From positions 1-50,196 of the forward strand of contig JAAWAD010000044.1 in the NCBI GenBank assembly GCA_022791995.1: DNA of 50,196 nucleotides. Direction: 5' to 3'. A program made the translations under genes and the position numbers. Below the pieces are notes generated by a model, which was not told the DNA's origin, did not search any database, and saw only the letters and a program-made list of their open reading frames with translations. This document shows positions 42,011-50,196 of this stretch, in pieces. Numbering within the stretch: the stretch's first letter is position 1; the number at the start of each line of letters is the position of its first letter. This DNA is from Lawsonibacter sp. Lineage in GTDB: Bacteria; Bacillota; Clostridia; Oscillospirales; Oscillospiraceae.

Positions 42011-43282
42011 ATGGTAGTTTTCTTGCTTGGATTTGTAGTTCTCCTGATTATCGGCGTGCCTATCAGCATCTCCATCGGCGCTTCCGCCATTCTGGGTTGT
42101 ATATCCCTGAACTATCCCCTGGTGGTCATCGGACAGAAGATGGTCAGCGGCGTGGACTCCTTCCTGCTGATCGCCGTCCCTCTGTTCATCCTGGCTGGCA
42201 ATCTGATGAATGCCGGTAAGATCACCGAGAAGCTCTTTGACACCGCCAAAGAACTGGTGGGCTGGATCCCCGGCGGTCTGGCCCACGCCAACGTGGTGGC
42301 CAGCATCATCTTTGCCGGCATGTCCGGCTCCGCCGTGGCCGACGCCGGTGGTCTGGGCGCCATCGAGATGGAGGCCATGAAGACCAATGGCTACGATGAG
42401 GACTTCTCCGGCGCTGTCACCGCCGCCTCTTCCGTCATCGGGCCCATCTTTCCGCCCTCCATCCCCCTGATCATCTACGGCAGCGTGGCCAGCGTCAGTG
42501 TAGACAAGCTGTTCATGGGCGGTGTGGTCCCTGGCGTGCTCATGGGCGTGCTACTGATGATTATGATCTTCATCTTCGCTGTGGTGCGCAAGTATGAGCG
42601 CCACCCCTTCAATTTCATGAAGCTGATCCGTCAGTTCCTCTACTCCATCCCGGCGCTGGTCACCCCGCTGATCATCCTGGCCGGCTTTACCGTGGGCTGG
42701 TTCACGCCCACCGAGGCGTCCTCTATCGCGGTGATCTACTCCCTGCTCATCGCCCTGCTGGTCTACCGCACCCTGGACTTCAAGGTGTTCCTGAAGTGCC
42801 TGAAGGACTCTGCCACCTCCTCTGCCAACACTCTGTTCATCATCGGCACCTCCACCCTGTTCACCTATGTTATGGCCATGGAAGGCATCTCTCGCCAGTT
42901 CTCCGGCTTCATCCTGGGCATCAGCGACACCCCCGCTGTGATCCTGCTGGTGATCAATATCCTGCTGCTGGTGCTGGGCATGATTATGGAGCCGGGCGCC
43001 ATCCTCACCCTGATGCTCCCCGTGCTGCTGCCCATCGCCCAGAGCCTGAACCTGGACCTGGTTCACTTCGGCGTAATGGTGGTCCTGAACCTGATGATCG
43101 GCCAGGTTACCCCGCCCTTCGGCGTGTGCCTGTTCGTCATCTCCGACGTGAACAAGATCAAACTGGAGCGATTGTACAAGGGTATTCTGCCCTTCCTGGT
43201 CCCGCTTGTCGCAACCCTACTACTGGTCACATATGTGCCCAGTCTCGTCACATGGCTGCCCTATACGCTGCTGGGCACATAA
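42011..43282 (+). CDS. dctM: TRAP transporter large membrane subunit DctM
   Basis: A 423-residue DctM-family carrier with about 11-12 helices that couples substrate entry to the sodium gradient. Family signatures: SFLLIAVPLFILAGNLMNAG, IIFAGMSGSAVADAGGLGAI, IGPIFPPSIPLIIYG and GMIMEPGAILTLMLPVLLPI. It follows dctQ by 15 bases behind AAAGGAGGA. Full length. Confidence 0.93.
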   Translation: MVVFLLGFVVLLIIGVPISISIGASAILGCISLNYPLVVIGQKMVSGVDSFLLIAVPLFILAGNLMNAGKITEKLFDTAKELVGWIPGGLAHANVVASIIFAGMSGSAVADAGGLGAIEMEAMKTNGYDEDFSGAVTAASSVIGPIFPPSIPLIIYGSVASVSVDKLFMGGVVPGVLMGVLLMIMIFIFAVVRKYERHPFNFMKLIRQFLYSIPALVTPLIILAGFTVGWFTPTEASSIAVIYSLLIALLVYRTLDFKVFLKCLKDSATSSANTLFIIGTSTLFTYVMAMEGISRQFSGFILGISDTPAVILLVINILLLVLGMIMEPGAILTLMLPVLLPIAQSLNLDLVHFGVMVVLNLMIGQVTPPFGVCLFVISDVNKIKLERLYKGILPFLVPLVATLLLVTYVPSLVTWLPYTLLGT

Positions 43283-43319
43283 ACATAAGGGCGTATTTTA
43301 GAGAGGAGTCTTTTTTATC

Positions 43320-44153
43320 ATGAGTGATCAACTGTTCAGTGTTGAAAATAAAATCTGCATTGTCACCGGCGGTCTGGGCCAGATCGGCAAAAATTTCGTC
43401 CAGGAGTTGTGGGCCCGTGGGGCCAAGGTGGCTGTCTGGGGCCGTACCGTCAACGATGAGCGCATTGCCAAGGCTCTGGGCGAGAAGGCCCTCAGCGATC
43501 CCAGCCTGCGGTTCTACTCCGTGGACATCAACAAGAAGGACACCCTGAACGCTGCTCTGGACGACATGGAGGCCGCCTGGGGCGACGCCCCCGATGTGCT
43601 GGTGAATAACGCCGGCATCGACACCCAGCCCTCCGCCCCCCCGGAGGTCTCCGGCCCCTTCGAGCAGTTCCCCGAGGAGGTGTTTCGTGAGGTGGTGGAC
43701 GTGAACCTGGTGGGCACCTTCCTGGCCTGTCAGGCCGTGGGTGCCCGGATGGTCAAGGCCAACAAGGGCGGCTCCATCATCAACGTAGGTTCCATCTACG
43801 GTATGCTGTCCCCCATCCAGGACATCTACGCCTATAAAAAGGAGCGCACCGGCGTGCCCTTCATCAAGCCGGTGGCCTACTCCGCCGCCAAGTCCGGCAT
43901 CTACAACCTGACCCGCTATCTATCCACCTACTGGGGCAAGTCGGGCATCCGGGTAAACACCCTCACCCCTGCTGGCGTGTGGCGTGACACCCAGGACGAA
44001 ACCTTCATCCAGAACTTCACCGCCCGTATGCCCATGGGCCGCATGTCCCAAGAAAGCGAGTACAACGGGGCGCTGATCTTCCTGGCCTCCCAGGCATCCT
44101 CCTTCATGACAGGCTCCAACCTGGTGATTGATGGAGGCTGGACGGCATGGTAA
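43320..44153 (+). CDS. SDR-family sugar (acid) dehydrogenase
   Basis: A 277-residue short-chain dehydrogenase. It has the Rossmann motif TGGLGQIG (a variant of TGxxxGIG), NNAG, the catalytic Ser in INVGSIYG, and YSAAK (Tyr and Lys). The end SNLVIDGGWTAW is typical of KduD/gluconate-5-dehydrogenase relatives. The insert YKKERTGVPFIKPVAY before the active site is seen in some sugar-acid SDRs. Probably interconverts a hydroxyl and keto group on the imported sugar acid, placing it first among the catabolic genes. Overlaps the aldolase start by seven bases. Confidence 0.85.
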   Translation: MSDQLFSVENKICIVTGGLGQIGKNFVQELWARGAKVAVWGRTVNDERIAKALGEKALSDPSLRFYSVDINKKDTLNAALDDMEAAWGDAPDVLVNNAGIDTQPSAPPEVSGPFEQFPEEVFREVVDVNLVGTFLACQAVGARMVKANKGGSIINVGSIYGMLSPIQDIYAYKKERTGVPFIKPVAYSAAKSGIYNLTRYLSTYWGKSGIRVNTLTPAGVWRDTQDETFIQNFTARMPMGRMSQESEYNGALIFLASQASSFMTGSNLVIDGGWTAW

Positions 44154-45040
44154 ATGTGAAGCCGGAACAGTTCCAGAAGATCTGGTCCGCCCTCATCACT
44201 CCCACCCGCGAGGATGAGAGCGTCAACTACGAGGCGCTGGAGCGCATTGTGGAGCTCCAGCTCCAGGACGGGGCCGAGGGCTTCTACTGCTGCGGCTCCT
44301 CCGGCGAGGGTCTGCTCCTCTCCCTGGAGGAGCGCAAGCAGGTGGTGGAGCATGTGCTGAAAGCGGTGGACGGCCGGGCTCCGGTGGTGGCCCATGTGGG
44401 CACCATCCGCACCAGGGAAGTGATCGACCTGGCGGACCACGCCATGTCCGCCGGGGCCCTGGCAGTGTCTATGATCCCCCCCTACTATTATAAATTCTCC
44501 ATGGATGAGATCATGGGCTACTATGAAGACGTGATCCGCGCCCTGCCTAATGTGCCCGCCATCGTGTACAATATCCCCCAGTTCACCGGGGTGGAGTTCA
44601 ACAAGGACAACGCCGGCCGGCTGCTGGCTAACGAGAACATCGTGGGCATCAAGCACACTTCCAACAATCTATATGCCATGGAGCGTATGGGCCAGGCTTT
44701 CCCAGGCAAGGCCCTGATCAACGGCTTCGACGAGCAGCTGCTGGGCGCCCTGTCCATGGGCTCCATCGCCACCATCGGCACCACAGTCAACCTTTTTGCT
44801 CCTCTGTTCCACAGGGTACGGGACGCCTTCGACCGGGGCGACATAGCGGAGGCGTACCGCTGGCAGCACGCCATCAATATGCGGGTAGAGGCCACCGTCA
44901 AGGTAGGCATCTTCAACGCCATGAAGTACGGCTGGACCCTGAGGGGGGTGGACTGCGGCTTCTGCCGGGCTCCCTTCAAGCCCCTGGACGAGGCTGCCCG
45001 GAAGGCCATGGCCGACCTGATGGCGATGCCCCTGGAATAG
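44147..45040 (+). CDS. DapA/NanA-family aldolase, possibly Kdo or 2-keto-3-deoxy sugar acid aldolase
   Basis: A 297-residue class I aldolase of the dihydrodipicolinate synthase/N-acetylneuraminate lyase superfamily. Key residues: CCGSSGEG at 48-55 (pyruvate carboxylate binding), Tyr141 in VYNIPQFTG and the Schiff-base Lys169 in VGIKHTS. Such enzymes split or form C-C bonds with pyruvate. With a TRAP importer, kinase, SIS isomerase and mutarotase around it, cleavage of a 2-keto-3-deoxy acid to pyruvate and a free aldose is most likely. True DapA is less likely because no lysine genes are near. Confidence 0.85.
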   Translation: MVNVKPEQFQKIWSALITPTREDESVNYEALERIVELQLQDGAEGFYCCGSSGEGLLLSLEERKQVVEHVLKAVDGRAPVVAHVGTIRTREVIDLADHAMSAGALAVSMIPPYYYKFSMDEIMGYYEDVIRALPNVPAIVYNIPQFTGVEFNKDNAGRLLANENIVGIKHTSNNLYAMERMGQAFPGKALINGFDEQLLGALSMGSIATIGTTVNLFAPLFHRVRDAFDRGDIAEAYRWQHAINMRVEATVKVGIFNAMKYGWTLRGVDCGFCRAPFKPLDEAARKAMADLMAMPLE

Positions 45041-45063
45041 ATCCGGAAAGGAGCGTTCCTTTT

Positions 45064-46059
45064 ATGTTGAAAAAACCCAAGATCCTGGTGGTCGGCAGCT
45101 TTATGATGGACCTGATCGCCAGCACTCCCCGGGCGCCCCAGTCCGGCGAGACGGTGGTAGGCTTGAAATTTCAGACCGCCCCCGGCGGCAAAGGAGCCAA
45201 CCAGGCGGTCCAGTGCGCCCGTCTGGGCGCCCAGGTCACCATGGTGGGCCAGGTGGGAGAGGATGCCTTCGGCAAGATCATGACCGACACCGCCGCCGCC
45301 GCCGGCGTGGATGTCTCCCATGTCTCAGTGGATAAAAATGAATCTTCCGGCGTGGGTCACATCACCTTGGAAGTCACCGAGCACGGGGCCCAGAACCGGA
45401 TCACCGTCTGCCCCGGAGCCAACTTTACCATGACCTTGGCGGATGTGGCATGGCTCAAGGATGAGATCGGCCAGTACGACCTTGTGATGATGCAGTTCGA
45501 GCTGCCTATGGAGGTGGTGGAGACAGTGGCCCAATGGGCTCATGACGCGGGCGTGATCGTGATGATCAACCCAGCTCCCGCCGCGCCTATGTCAGATCGG
45601 CTGCTCTCCTGTGCCACTTACCTTTCCCCCAATGAGCACGAGGCGGCCACCTTGGCCGGCCACACCATCCGAGTGGACAATGGCATCGACTTTGGTGATG
45701 TGGAGATCGTCTCCCAGGCCTTCCAGGCTCGGGGGGTGGAGAACCTGATTATCACCATGGGAGAGAACGGCTCCATCGTGGCTGGTAAGGGCGGCATCCA
45801 TCACACGCACTGCGTGAAGATGGAGCATGTGGCCGACCCTACCGCCGCCGGCGACTCCTTCGTCGCTGCCTTCTGCACCGGACTGACTGCCGGCCTGCCT
45901 CAGGGAGAAGCTCTGGCTTTCGCCAGTCACACTGCCGCCATCACGGTCTCCCGTATGGGTGCCATGCCCAGTCTGCCCACAGTAACGGAGGTGCAGGATC
46001 TGCTCCGGGAGCGGAGCTATACCGGCTTTGATCCAACGGAACTGGACGCGTTGAAATAA
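45064..46059 (+). CDS. PfkB-family sugar kinase (ribokinase-like)
   Basis: A 331-residue ribokinase-type kinase. Substrate-binding signature TAPGGKGANQAVQCARLG (39-56), the N-terminal start ILVVGSFMMDLIAS, NPAPAAPM, ITMGENGSI and the catalytic DPTAAGDSFVAAF near residue 263 (base Asp in AAGDSF). Transfers phosphate from ATP to a sugar hydroxyl. Ribokinases accept pentoses including D-arabinose, which would link the aldolase to the SIS isomerase next door. GGAAAGGAGCG precedes the start. Confidence 0.9.
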   Translation: MLKKPKILVVGSFMMDLIASTPRAPQSGETVVGLKFQTAPGGKGANQAVQCARLGAQVTMVGQVGEDAFGKIMTDTAAAAGVDVSHVSVDKNESSGVGHITLEVTEHGAQNRITVCPGANFTMTLADVAWLKDEIGQYDLVMMQFELPMEVVETVAQWAHDAGVIVMINPAPAAPMSDRLLSCATYLSPNEHEAATLAGHTIRVDNGIDFGDVEIVSQAFQARGVENLIITMGENGSIVAGKGGIHHTHCVKMEHVADPTAAGDSFVAAFCTGLTAGLPQGEALAFASHTAAITVSRMGAMPSLPTVTEVQDLLRERSYTGFDPTELDALK

Positions 46060-46065
46060 AAAAGT

Positions 46066-46101
46066 GGAGGGCTGGTCAGCTGTTGGCCCTCCTTATATTT
46101 T
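46066..46101 (+). terminator. Mid-operon terminator-like hairpin
   Basis: GGAGGGC pairs with GCCCTCC around a loop with further pairing (GGTCAGCTGTTGG), followed by TTATATTTT. It lies between the kinase and SIS genes and may lower downstream transcription. Confidence 0.55.
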
Positions 46102-46118
46102 CGATTAGGAGTGATCTT

Positions 46119-46733
46119 ATGCTGAAGCAAAAGAGCAAACAGGCAGTGGAACAGTTTTTCTCCAGGGTGGATACAGAATTCAATACTTTTCTGAAAGCGC
46201 GCACCACTGACGAGTATGAGGCTGCGGCCCAACTGATCCTGGACTCCCAGTCCAAAGGAGGCCGGATGCACATCACCGGTATCGGAAAGCCTGGCCATGT
46301 CTCCGCCTATATGGCTTCCCTATTCTCTTCCACCGGAAACCCCTGCTATTTCCTCCACGGCACCGAGGCGGTCCACGGCTCCTGCGGCCAGCTAGCGTCC
46401 GGGGATGTGGTCATCTGCATCTCGAATTCCGGTGAGACCGAGGAGCTGAAGTCCACTGTACTGGCCATCAAAAATAACGGCTGCAAGGTAATCGGAGTGT
46501 CTGGAAATCCGGACAGCTGGCTGGCCAAGGAGAGCGACGCTTTCCTCGCCGCTGGCGTGAACGCTGAGGGCGGTCCCCTGAATCGAGCTCCCCGAAATTC
46601 CATCCTGGCCGAGACTCTCACGCTCCAGGCCCTGTCTGTGGCCCTCCAGGCGGAGAAGGACTGGGATCCGGTGAAGTATGTCCGCTGCCACCCTGGTGGA
46701 AAGCTGGGCGAGCTGCGGGAGAATGAAAAATAA
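46119..46733 (+). CDS. SIS-domain sugar phosphate isomerase (KdsD/GutQ-like, no CBS domains)
   Basis: A 204-residue single SIS domain protein. Motifs: HITGIGKPGHVSAYMASLFS, FLHGTEAVHG with the active-site histidine, and GDVVICISNSGETEELKS (phosphate-binding Ser). These match D-arabinose-5-phosphate isomerases (KdsD/GutQ), which interconvert arabinose 5-phosphate and ribulose 5-phosphate, but the CBS pair is absent, as in catabolic forms. 6-phospho-3-hexuloisomerase is the main alternative. ATG at 46119 follows AGGAGTG. Confidence 0.85.
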   Translation: MLKQKSKQAVEQFFSRVDTEFNTFLKARTTDEYEAAAQLILDSQSKGGRMHITGIGKPGHVSAYMASLFSSTGNPCYFLHGTEAVHGSCGQLASGDVVICISNSGETEELKSTVLAIKNNGCKVIGVSGNPDSWLAKESDAFLAAGVNAEGGPLNRAPRNSILAETLTLQALSVALQAEKDWDPVKYVRCHPGGKLGELRENEK

Positions 46734-46746
46734 GGAGGCGTCCCCT

Positions 46747-47154
46747 ATGCTGAAGGGAAAACTGATCCATCCAGATATCATTGCGGCTCTCGCTCTCTGC
46801 GGTCACGGGGACAAGGTCCTTATCGCCGATGGCAACTACCCTCTGGACTCCAAGACCGGCAATGCCGAGCTGGTCTATCTGGGCCTGGCTCCCGGCCTGC
46901 CCACTGTTACCGACGTGCTGGAGGCCATCCAGAGCGCAGCGAACCTCGAAAAAGCCGAGGTGATGGACCCCGCCGACGGCTCCACCCCGGATATCTTCGG
47001 TCAATTCCAGACCATGTTGGGTGGCATGGAGCTGGCCAAGCTGGGCCGCTATGAGTTCTACGACGCCTGTTGCCAGCCCGGCGTCCGTCTGGCTATCTCC
47101 ACTGGTGAGAAGCGGACCTTCGCCAATTTGCTGATCACCATCGGTGTTGCTTGA
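46747..47154 (+). CDS. RbsD/FucU-family sugar mutarotase
   Basis: A 135-residue mutarotase interconverting sugar anomers. Catalytic region LALCGHGDKVLIADGNYPLD (His20) and the C-terminal FYDACCQPGVRLAISTGEKR/TFANLLI are family hallmarks. It helps give the kinase or transporter the right anomer of a free aldose. That a mutarotase is present implies a free sugar intermediate inside the cell. RBS AAGGAGGCG, 13 bases after the SIS gene. Confidence 0.9.
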   Translation: MLKGKLIHPDIIAALALCGHGDKVLIADGNYPLDSKTGNAELVYLGLAPGLPTVTDVLEAIQSAANLEKAEVMDPADGSTPDIFGQFQTMLGGMELAKLGRYEFYDACCQPGVRLAISTGEKRTFANLLITIGVA

Positions 47155-47202
47155 CAAGATAGGTCATACCTTATTATACATCATCAGAAAGAAGGCAGCA
47201 CT

Positions 47203-48048
47203 ATGACAGCCACAGAAAAAAAGCAGCTGATGACTGCGGCCTGCAAGGTGCGCATGGGCGTCATTGTGGGGACCCATGGGGCCAAGGCAGGCCACCCCGG
47301 CGGCAGTCTGTCCGCCGCGGACATGCTTACCTATCTGTATTTCAAAGAATTGAACATCGACCCCAAGGACCCCAAAAAGGAGGACCGGGACCGCTTCGTG
47401 CTGTCTAAGGGCCACACCGCGCCGGGGCTGTACGCCGCCCTGGCGGAGCGGGGCTTCTTCCCCGTGGACGATCTGCCCACCCTGCGCCACATCGACAGCT
47501 ACCTCCAGGGCCACCCCAACATGAACACCGTCCCCGGTGTGGACATGTCCACCGGCTCCCTGGGCCAGGGCGTCTCCGCCGCCGCCGGTATGGCCTTGGC
47601 CGCCAAGCACCAGGGGAAGACCTGCCGGGTCTACACCCTGCTGGGCGACGGCGAGATTGAGGAGGGTCAGGTGTGGGAGGCCATGATGTTCGCCCATCAC
47701 TACAAGCTGGACAACCTGTGCGCCGTCATCGACAACAACGGCCTGCAGATCGACGGCCCCATCGACAAGGTTATGAGCCCCTACCCCATCCCCGAGAAGC
47801 TGAAAGCCTTCGGCTGGAACGTGGTGGAGATTAACGGCCACGACTTCGACCAGATGGAGTCCGCCTTTGCCCAGGCACAGGAGACCAAGGTCGTTCCCAC
47901 CGCCATTGTGATGAAGACCATTAAGGGTAAGGGAGTCAGCTACATGGAGAACCAGGTGGGCTGGCACGGCAAGGCCCCCAACGACGAGGAATATGAAATT
48001 GCCATGGCTGAGCTGCGCGCTCAGCTGGCGGAAGTGGAGGGGAAGTAA
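47203..48048 (+). CDS. Transketolase N-terminal subunit
   Basis: A 281-residue half-transketolase with the thiamine diphosphate/Mg domain: GAKAGHPGGSLSAADMLTYL, SKGHTAPGLYAALAERGFF, STGSLGQGVSAAAGMALAAK, LGDGEIEEGQVWEAMMFA and LCAVIDNNGLQIDG (GDG...N motif). Split transketolases are common in Clostridia. Transfers two-carbon ketol units between sugar phosphates. One base before the C-terminal subunit gene. Confidence 0.93.
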   Translation: MTATEKKQLMTAACKVRMGVIVGTHGAKAGHPGGSLSAADMLTYLYFKELNIDPKDPKKEDRDRFVLSKGHTAPGLYAALAERGFFPVDDLPTLRHIDSYLQGHPNMNTVPGVDMSTGSLGQGVSAAAGMALAAKHQGKTCRVYTLLGDGEIEEGQVWEAMMFAHHYKLDNLCAVIDNNGLQIDGPIDKVMSPYPIPEKLKAFGWNVVEINGHDFDQMESAFAQAQETKVVPTAIVMKTIKGKGVSYMENQVGWHGKAPNDEEYEIAMAELRAQLAEVEGK

Positions 48049-48049
48049 G

Positions 48050-48994
48050 ATGGCGGATGTGAAAAAGATTGCCACCCGTGACAGTTACGGAAATGCCCTC
48101 AAGGAGCTGGGCGCACTCCACAACGACCTGATCGTCTTTGATGCCGACCTGGCCGGCGCCACCAAGACAGCCACCTTCAAGAAGGCCTTCCCCAACCGCC
48201 ACTTCAACTGCGGCATCGCCGAGGGCAACATGATCGCCGTGGCCGCCGGTGCCGCCGCCATGGGTCTGGTGCCTTTTGCCTCCTCCTTCGCCATGTTCGC
48301 CGCCGGGCGTGCCTTTGAACAGGTGCGCAACTCCATCGGCTACCCCCATCTCAATGTGAAGATCGGCGCTACCCACGGCGGTATCTCGGTGGGTGAGGAC
48401 GGGGCCTCCCACCAGTGCTGTGAGGATTTTGCCCTGATGCGCTCTATCCCTGGCATGGTGGTCATGTCCCCCTCCGACGACGTAGAGGCCCGGGCCGCGG
48501 TGAAAGCCGCCTATGAGCACCAGGGCCCCGTCTACCTGCGCTTTGGCCGCCTGGCCGTCCCCGTCTTCCACGACGAGGCTAATTTCAAGTTCGAGATCGG
48601 CAAGGGCGAGGTCCTCCAGGAGGGCTCCGACATCGCCATCATCGCCAACGGCCTGCTGGTCAACGAGGCGGTGGAGGCCGGAAAGGCCCTGAAGGGGGGC
48701 GGCATCAACGCCAGAGTAATTAACCTATGCACCATCAAGCCCTTGGACGAGGCGCTGGTGCTCAAGGCCGCCCGGGAGTGCGGCAAGGTCATCACCTGCG
48801 AGGAGCACTCCGTCATTGGCGGCCTGGGGGAGGCGGTGTGCGCCCTGCTCAGTGAGAAGTGTCCCACCCCCGTGCGATGCATCGGTGTCAACGACGAGTT
48901 CGGCCATTCTGGCCCCGCCGCCACGCTGCTCGATCAGTTCGGTTTGTCGGCGGAGCATATTCAAAAAAACGTGATGGAATTTGTCAAACGATAG
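48050..48994 (+). CDS. Transketolase C-terminal subunit
   Basis: A 314-residue partner with the pyrimidine-binding and C-terminal domains: ATRDSYGNALKELGALHNDL, HFNCGIAEGNMIAVAAGAAA (the Glu that activates thiamine), GATHGGISVGEDGASHQCCE and a C-terminal LCTIKPLDEALVLKAARECG. It forms the active enzyme with the upstream subunit. The ATG at 48050 overlaps nothing and follows the stop by one base. Last gene of the operon before a hairpin. Confidence 0.93.
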   Translation: MADVKKIATRDSYGNALKELGALHNDLIVFDADLAGATKTATFKKAFPNRHFNCGIAEGNMIAVAAGAAAMGLVPFASSFAMFAAGRAFEQVRNSIGYPHLNVKIGATHGGISVGEDGASHQCCEDFALMRSIPGMVVMSPSDDVEARAAVKAAYEHQGPVYLRFGRLAVPVFHDEANFKFEIGKGEVLQEGSDIAIIANGLLVNEAVEAGKALKGGGINARVINLCTIKPLDEALVLKAARECGKVITCEEHSVIGGLGEAVCALLSEKCPTPVRCIGVNDEFGHSGPAATLLDQFGLSAEHIQKNVMEFVKR

Positions 48995-49007
48995 AATATG
49001 GCTGCTC

Positions 49008-49038
49008 TGTCCCTGTGACTTCGATAGTCACAGGGACA
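49008..49038 (+). terminator. Operon-end hairpin
   Basis: TGTCCCTGTGACT pairs perfectly with AGTCACAGGGACA around a five-base loop, 14 bases past the last stop. No T-run follows, so it may protect the mRNA end or end transcription weakly. Confidence 0.6.
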
Positions 49039-49810
49039 TCAAGATATCATGTAAGCAGAGAATGATTACCTTAAAAACTTGCAAGACTTGGTTTTGGGAA
49101 ACGAGCAACGCCAGCGGAAAAACGCAGTTCGATGGACAACAAATAAGAACGCAGCATACAGCAGGCCGGTCTCGGTCGTGGTCCGTGAGACACGAAGTGC
49201 CACAGCTTTGGGGCATTTTGTCAAGCCTTTTTCTCTCTGGCTCTCTTGCTCTTTTCCCAAACCCGGAACGCTCCAATCTCTTTGCAGGTGCGGCCCTTCT
49301 CGTCGAAGGGACGGTCGCAGTTTTGTTGGCAAGATTGATTAATAGCATTCACTATATGTCTCCAGGACCTCATCCTTACCAACTGCCATGTCAATATTTT
49401 TTACATATTTTTCGCTTGTTTATAGCAGTTTTGTTCCATTTCATTTGTTTTCCAACACTCTTTGCAACCAGTGTTTCCGTGTATTCCACGTCTGTCTGTG
49501 GCTGGTTATGTGGTCAGAAGCCCTTGCGGCACTTGAGGTTCTAAACCAGGAGCAATATTATTCCAGCTCAAAGAAGTGGTCAAATTTGAATCAGACTACC
49601 TTAAACCGGCAGTCAACTCAGGGGAAGTATCAAGCGATGAATTGCACCTCCGTCTACAATGATAAGCAGATTTCTTAAAGTCCTATCACACAAGGACGGT
49701 GTGTAATTTGCCTGCTTTTCACCTCTGTATTTCTCCGTTTATCCCAATCGACTTCTGTCTCCTATTTCGGTATTGTGTTGCTTGCGAAAACCCCACAAAA
49801 TACTAAAATT
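49039..49810. other. AT-rich intergenic stretch without a clear gene
   Basis: No frame here has a site and a family match. One plus frame at about 49546-49656 reads AILFQLKEVVKFESDYLKPA and continues VNSGEVSSDELHLRLQ to a stop; its composition is protein-like but it lacks a start, so it may be a gene remnant. I recognise no riboswitch or other RNA gene. Confidence 0.4.
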
Positions 49811-49823
49811 AGGAGGAAAAAAT

Positions 49824-50196
49824 ATGACCAGTGTAAAAAAGCATATTGCCACCACATTAACAGCAGCCATCCTCGTAGCCACTCTCGCCATCCCCGCCAC
49901 GGCGGAGGAGACCCCGGCCATCCGCGTGAGCAGCTACAAGGGCAGTACCTTGGAAGTCGGAGAGCGCAGTGGCCTCATCATCGGCCCAAGCGGCACGGAC
50001 TACACCGTCACCTCCAGCGACCCGGACACGGTGGCGGTGGAGCAGGTGCTGACCTTCTGGGTGGCTGTCGCCAAGGCAGAGGGGAGCGTGGAGATTACCG
50101 CATTCAAGAGTGCCGAGGAGTGCGGGAGCATGACACTAACGGTCAGCTCCGCTGACTCCGCCCCACTGGAGGTCCCCGCCAGCGGGGACAGCGCCG
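49824..50196 (+). CDS. Secreted Ig-like-fold protein, cut by the window end
   Basis: ATG at 49824 follows AGGAGGAAAAAAT. The product begins MTSVKKHIATTLTAAILVAT with a signal peptide (cleavage probably after LAIPATA). The mature part, RVSSYKGSTLEVGERSGLII, SGTDYTVTSSDPDTVAVEQV and GSVEITAFKS, resembles bacterial Ig-like (BIG-type) beta domains, with the SSDPDTVAVE turn typical of them. The frame is open to the last base, so length, anchor and further domains are unknown. A surface or adhesion role is likely for the class, but no cell-wall anchor can be seen here. Confidence 0.75.
   Translation, partial: MTSVKKHIATTLTAAILVATLAIPATAEETPAIRVSSYKGSTLEVGERSGLIIGPSGTDYTVTSSDPDTVAVEQVLTFWVAVAKAEGSVEITAFKSAEECGSMTLTVSSADSAPLEVPASGDSA

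Noticed and set aside
46119-48994. Sulfoquinovose breakdown through a transketolase (sulfo-TK) pathway
   Set aside because: A split transketolase and an isomerase would fit, but a sulfonate-handling reductase and a sulfoquinovosidase are missing, and the NanA-type aldolase, mutarotase and PfkB kinase are better explained by a 3-deoxy sugar acid.

Overview
The window looks like a chromosomal segment of an anaerobic gut-type Clostridia, most likely an Oscillospiraceae (Flavonifractor/Pseudoflavonifractor-like) bacterium. This rests on AGGAGG-type ribosome binding sites with frequent TTG/GTG starts, a Firmicutes-type tRNA cluster, a Trp T-box, an [FeFe] hydrogenase and KtrAB. Core genes are GC-rich; the first 5.4 kb and the defence island look visibly more AT-rich. 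No similarity search could be run, so all family calls come from recognised motifs and family memory.

Layout. (1) 1-5.45 kb is a graveyard of broken genes: a flavodoxin fused to a mobile-element tail, a frameshifted nitrilase, an aminotransferase whose 3' end is inverted, a MATE exporter end, DUF4430 and ECF S-component pseudogenes, a Dph6 end and an integrase stub. One intact gene, a Cu/Zn superoxide dismutase, sits inside it. It stops at a cluster of three tRNA genes (Val, Glu, Met). (2) 5.9-16.5 kb is conserved housekeeping on the minus strand: ktrA/ktrB potassium uptake, an [FeFe] hydrogenase with a flavoprotein partner, an ECF sigma factor with a membrane partner, and a tryptophan ABC transporter (trpXYZ-type) under a T-box with a UGG specifier. 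(3) 16.5-31.9 kb is a defence island: a type 4 BREX operon (unknown 510-aa protein, brxP, brxC, pglZ, brxL) continuing into a small zinc-ribbon gene and a cysteine desulfurase, convergent with a GHKL ATPase gene that has its own promoter and a structured, terminator-bearing leader. PAPS-reductase-like BrxP plus a cysteine desulfurase suggest sulfur (phosphorothioate) DNA modification. (4) 32.0-33.9 kb holds a PilZ gene and a frameshifted lipoprotein gene. (5) 34.0-38.7 kb is a truncated type I-C CRISPR locus (cas3, cas5, cas8c) without cas7, cas4, cas1, cas2 or an array, followed by an integrase fragment. (6) 39.2-49.0 kb is a GntR/FCD regulator divergent from a ten-gene operon: TRAP transporter, SDR, DapA-family aldolase, PfkB kinase, SIS isomerase, RbsD/FucU mutarotase and a split transketolase. 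(7) The window ends in the start of a secreted protein.

How the genes may work together. The carbohydrate operon can be read as import of a 2-keto-3-deoxy sugar acid, aldol cleavage to pyruvate and a free aldose, then mutarotation, phosphorylation, isomerisation and entry to the pentose phosphate pathway. Kdo, split to pyruvate and D-arabinose, fits every step. The BREX operon is tightly packed (overlaps or gaps of a few bases through brxL) and probably forms one transcript. The desulfurase at its end could supply persulfide sulfur to BrxP.
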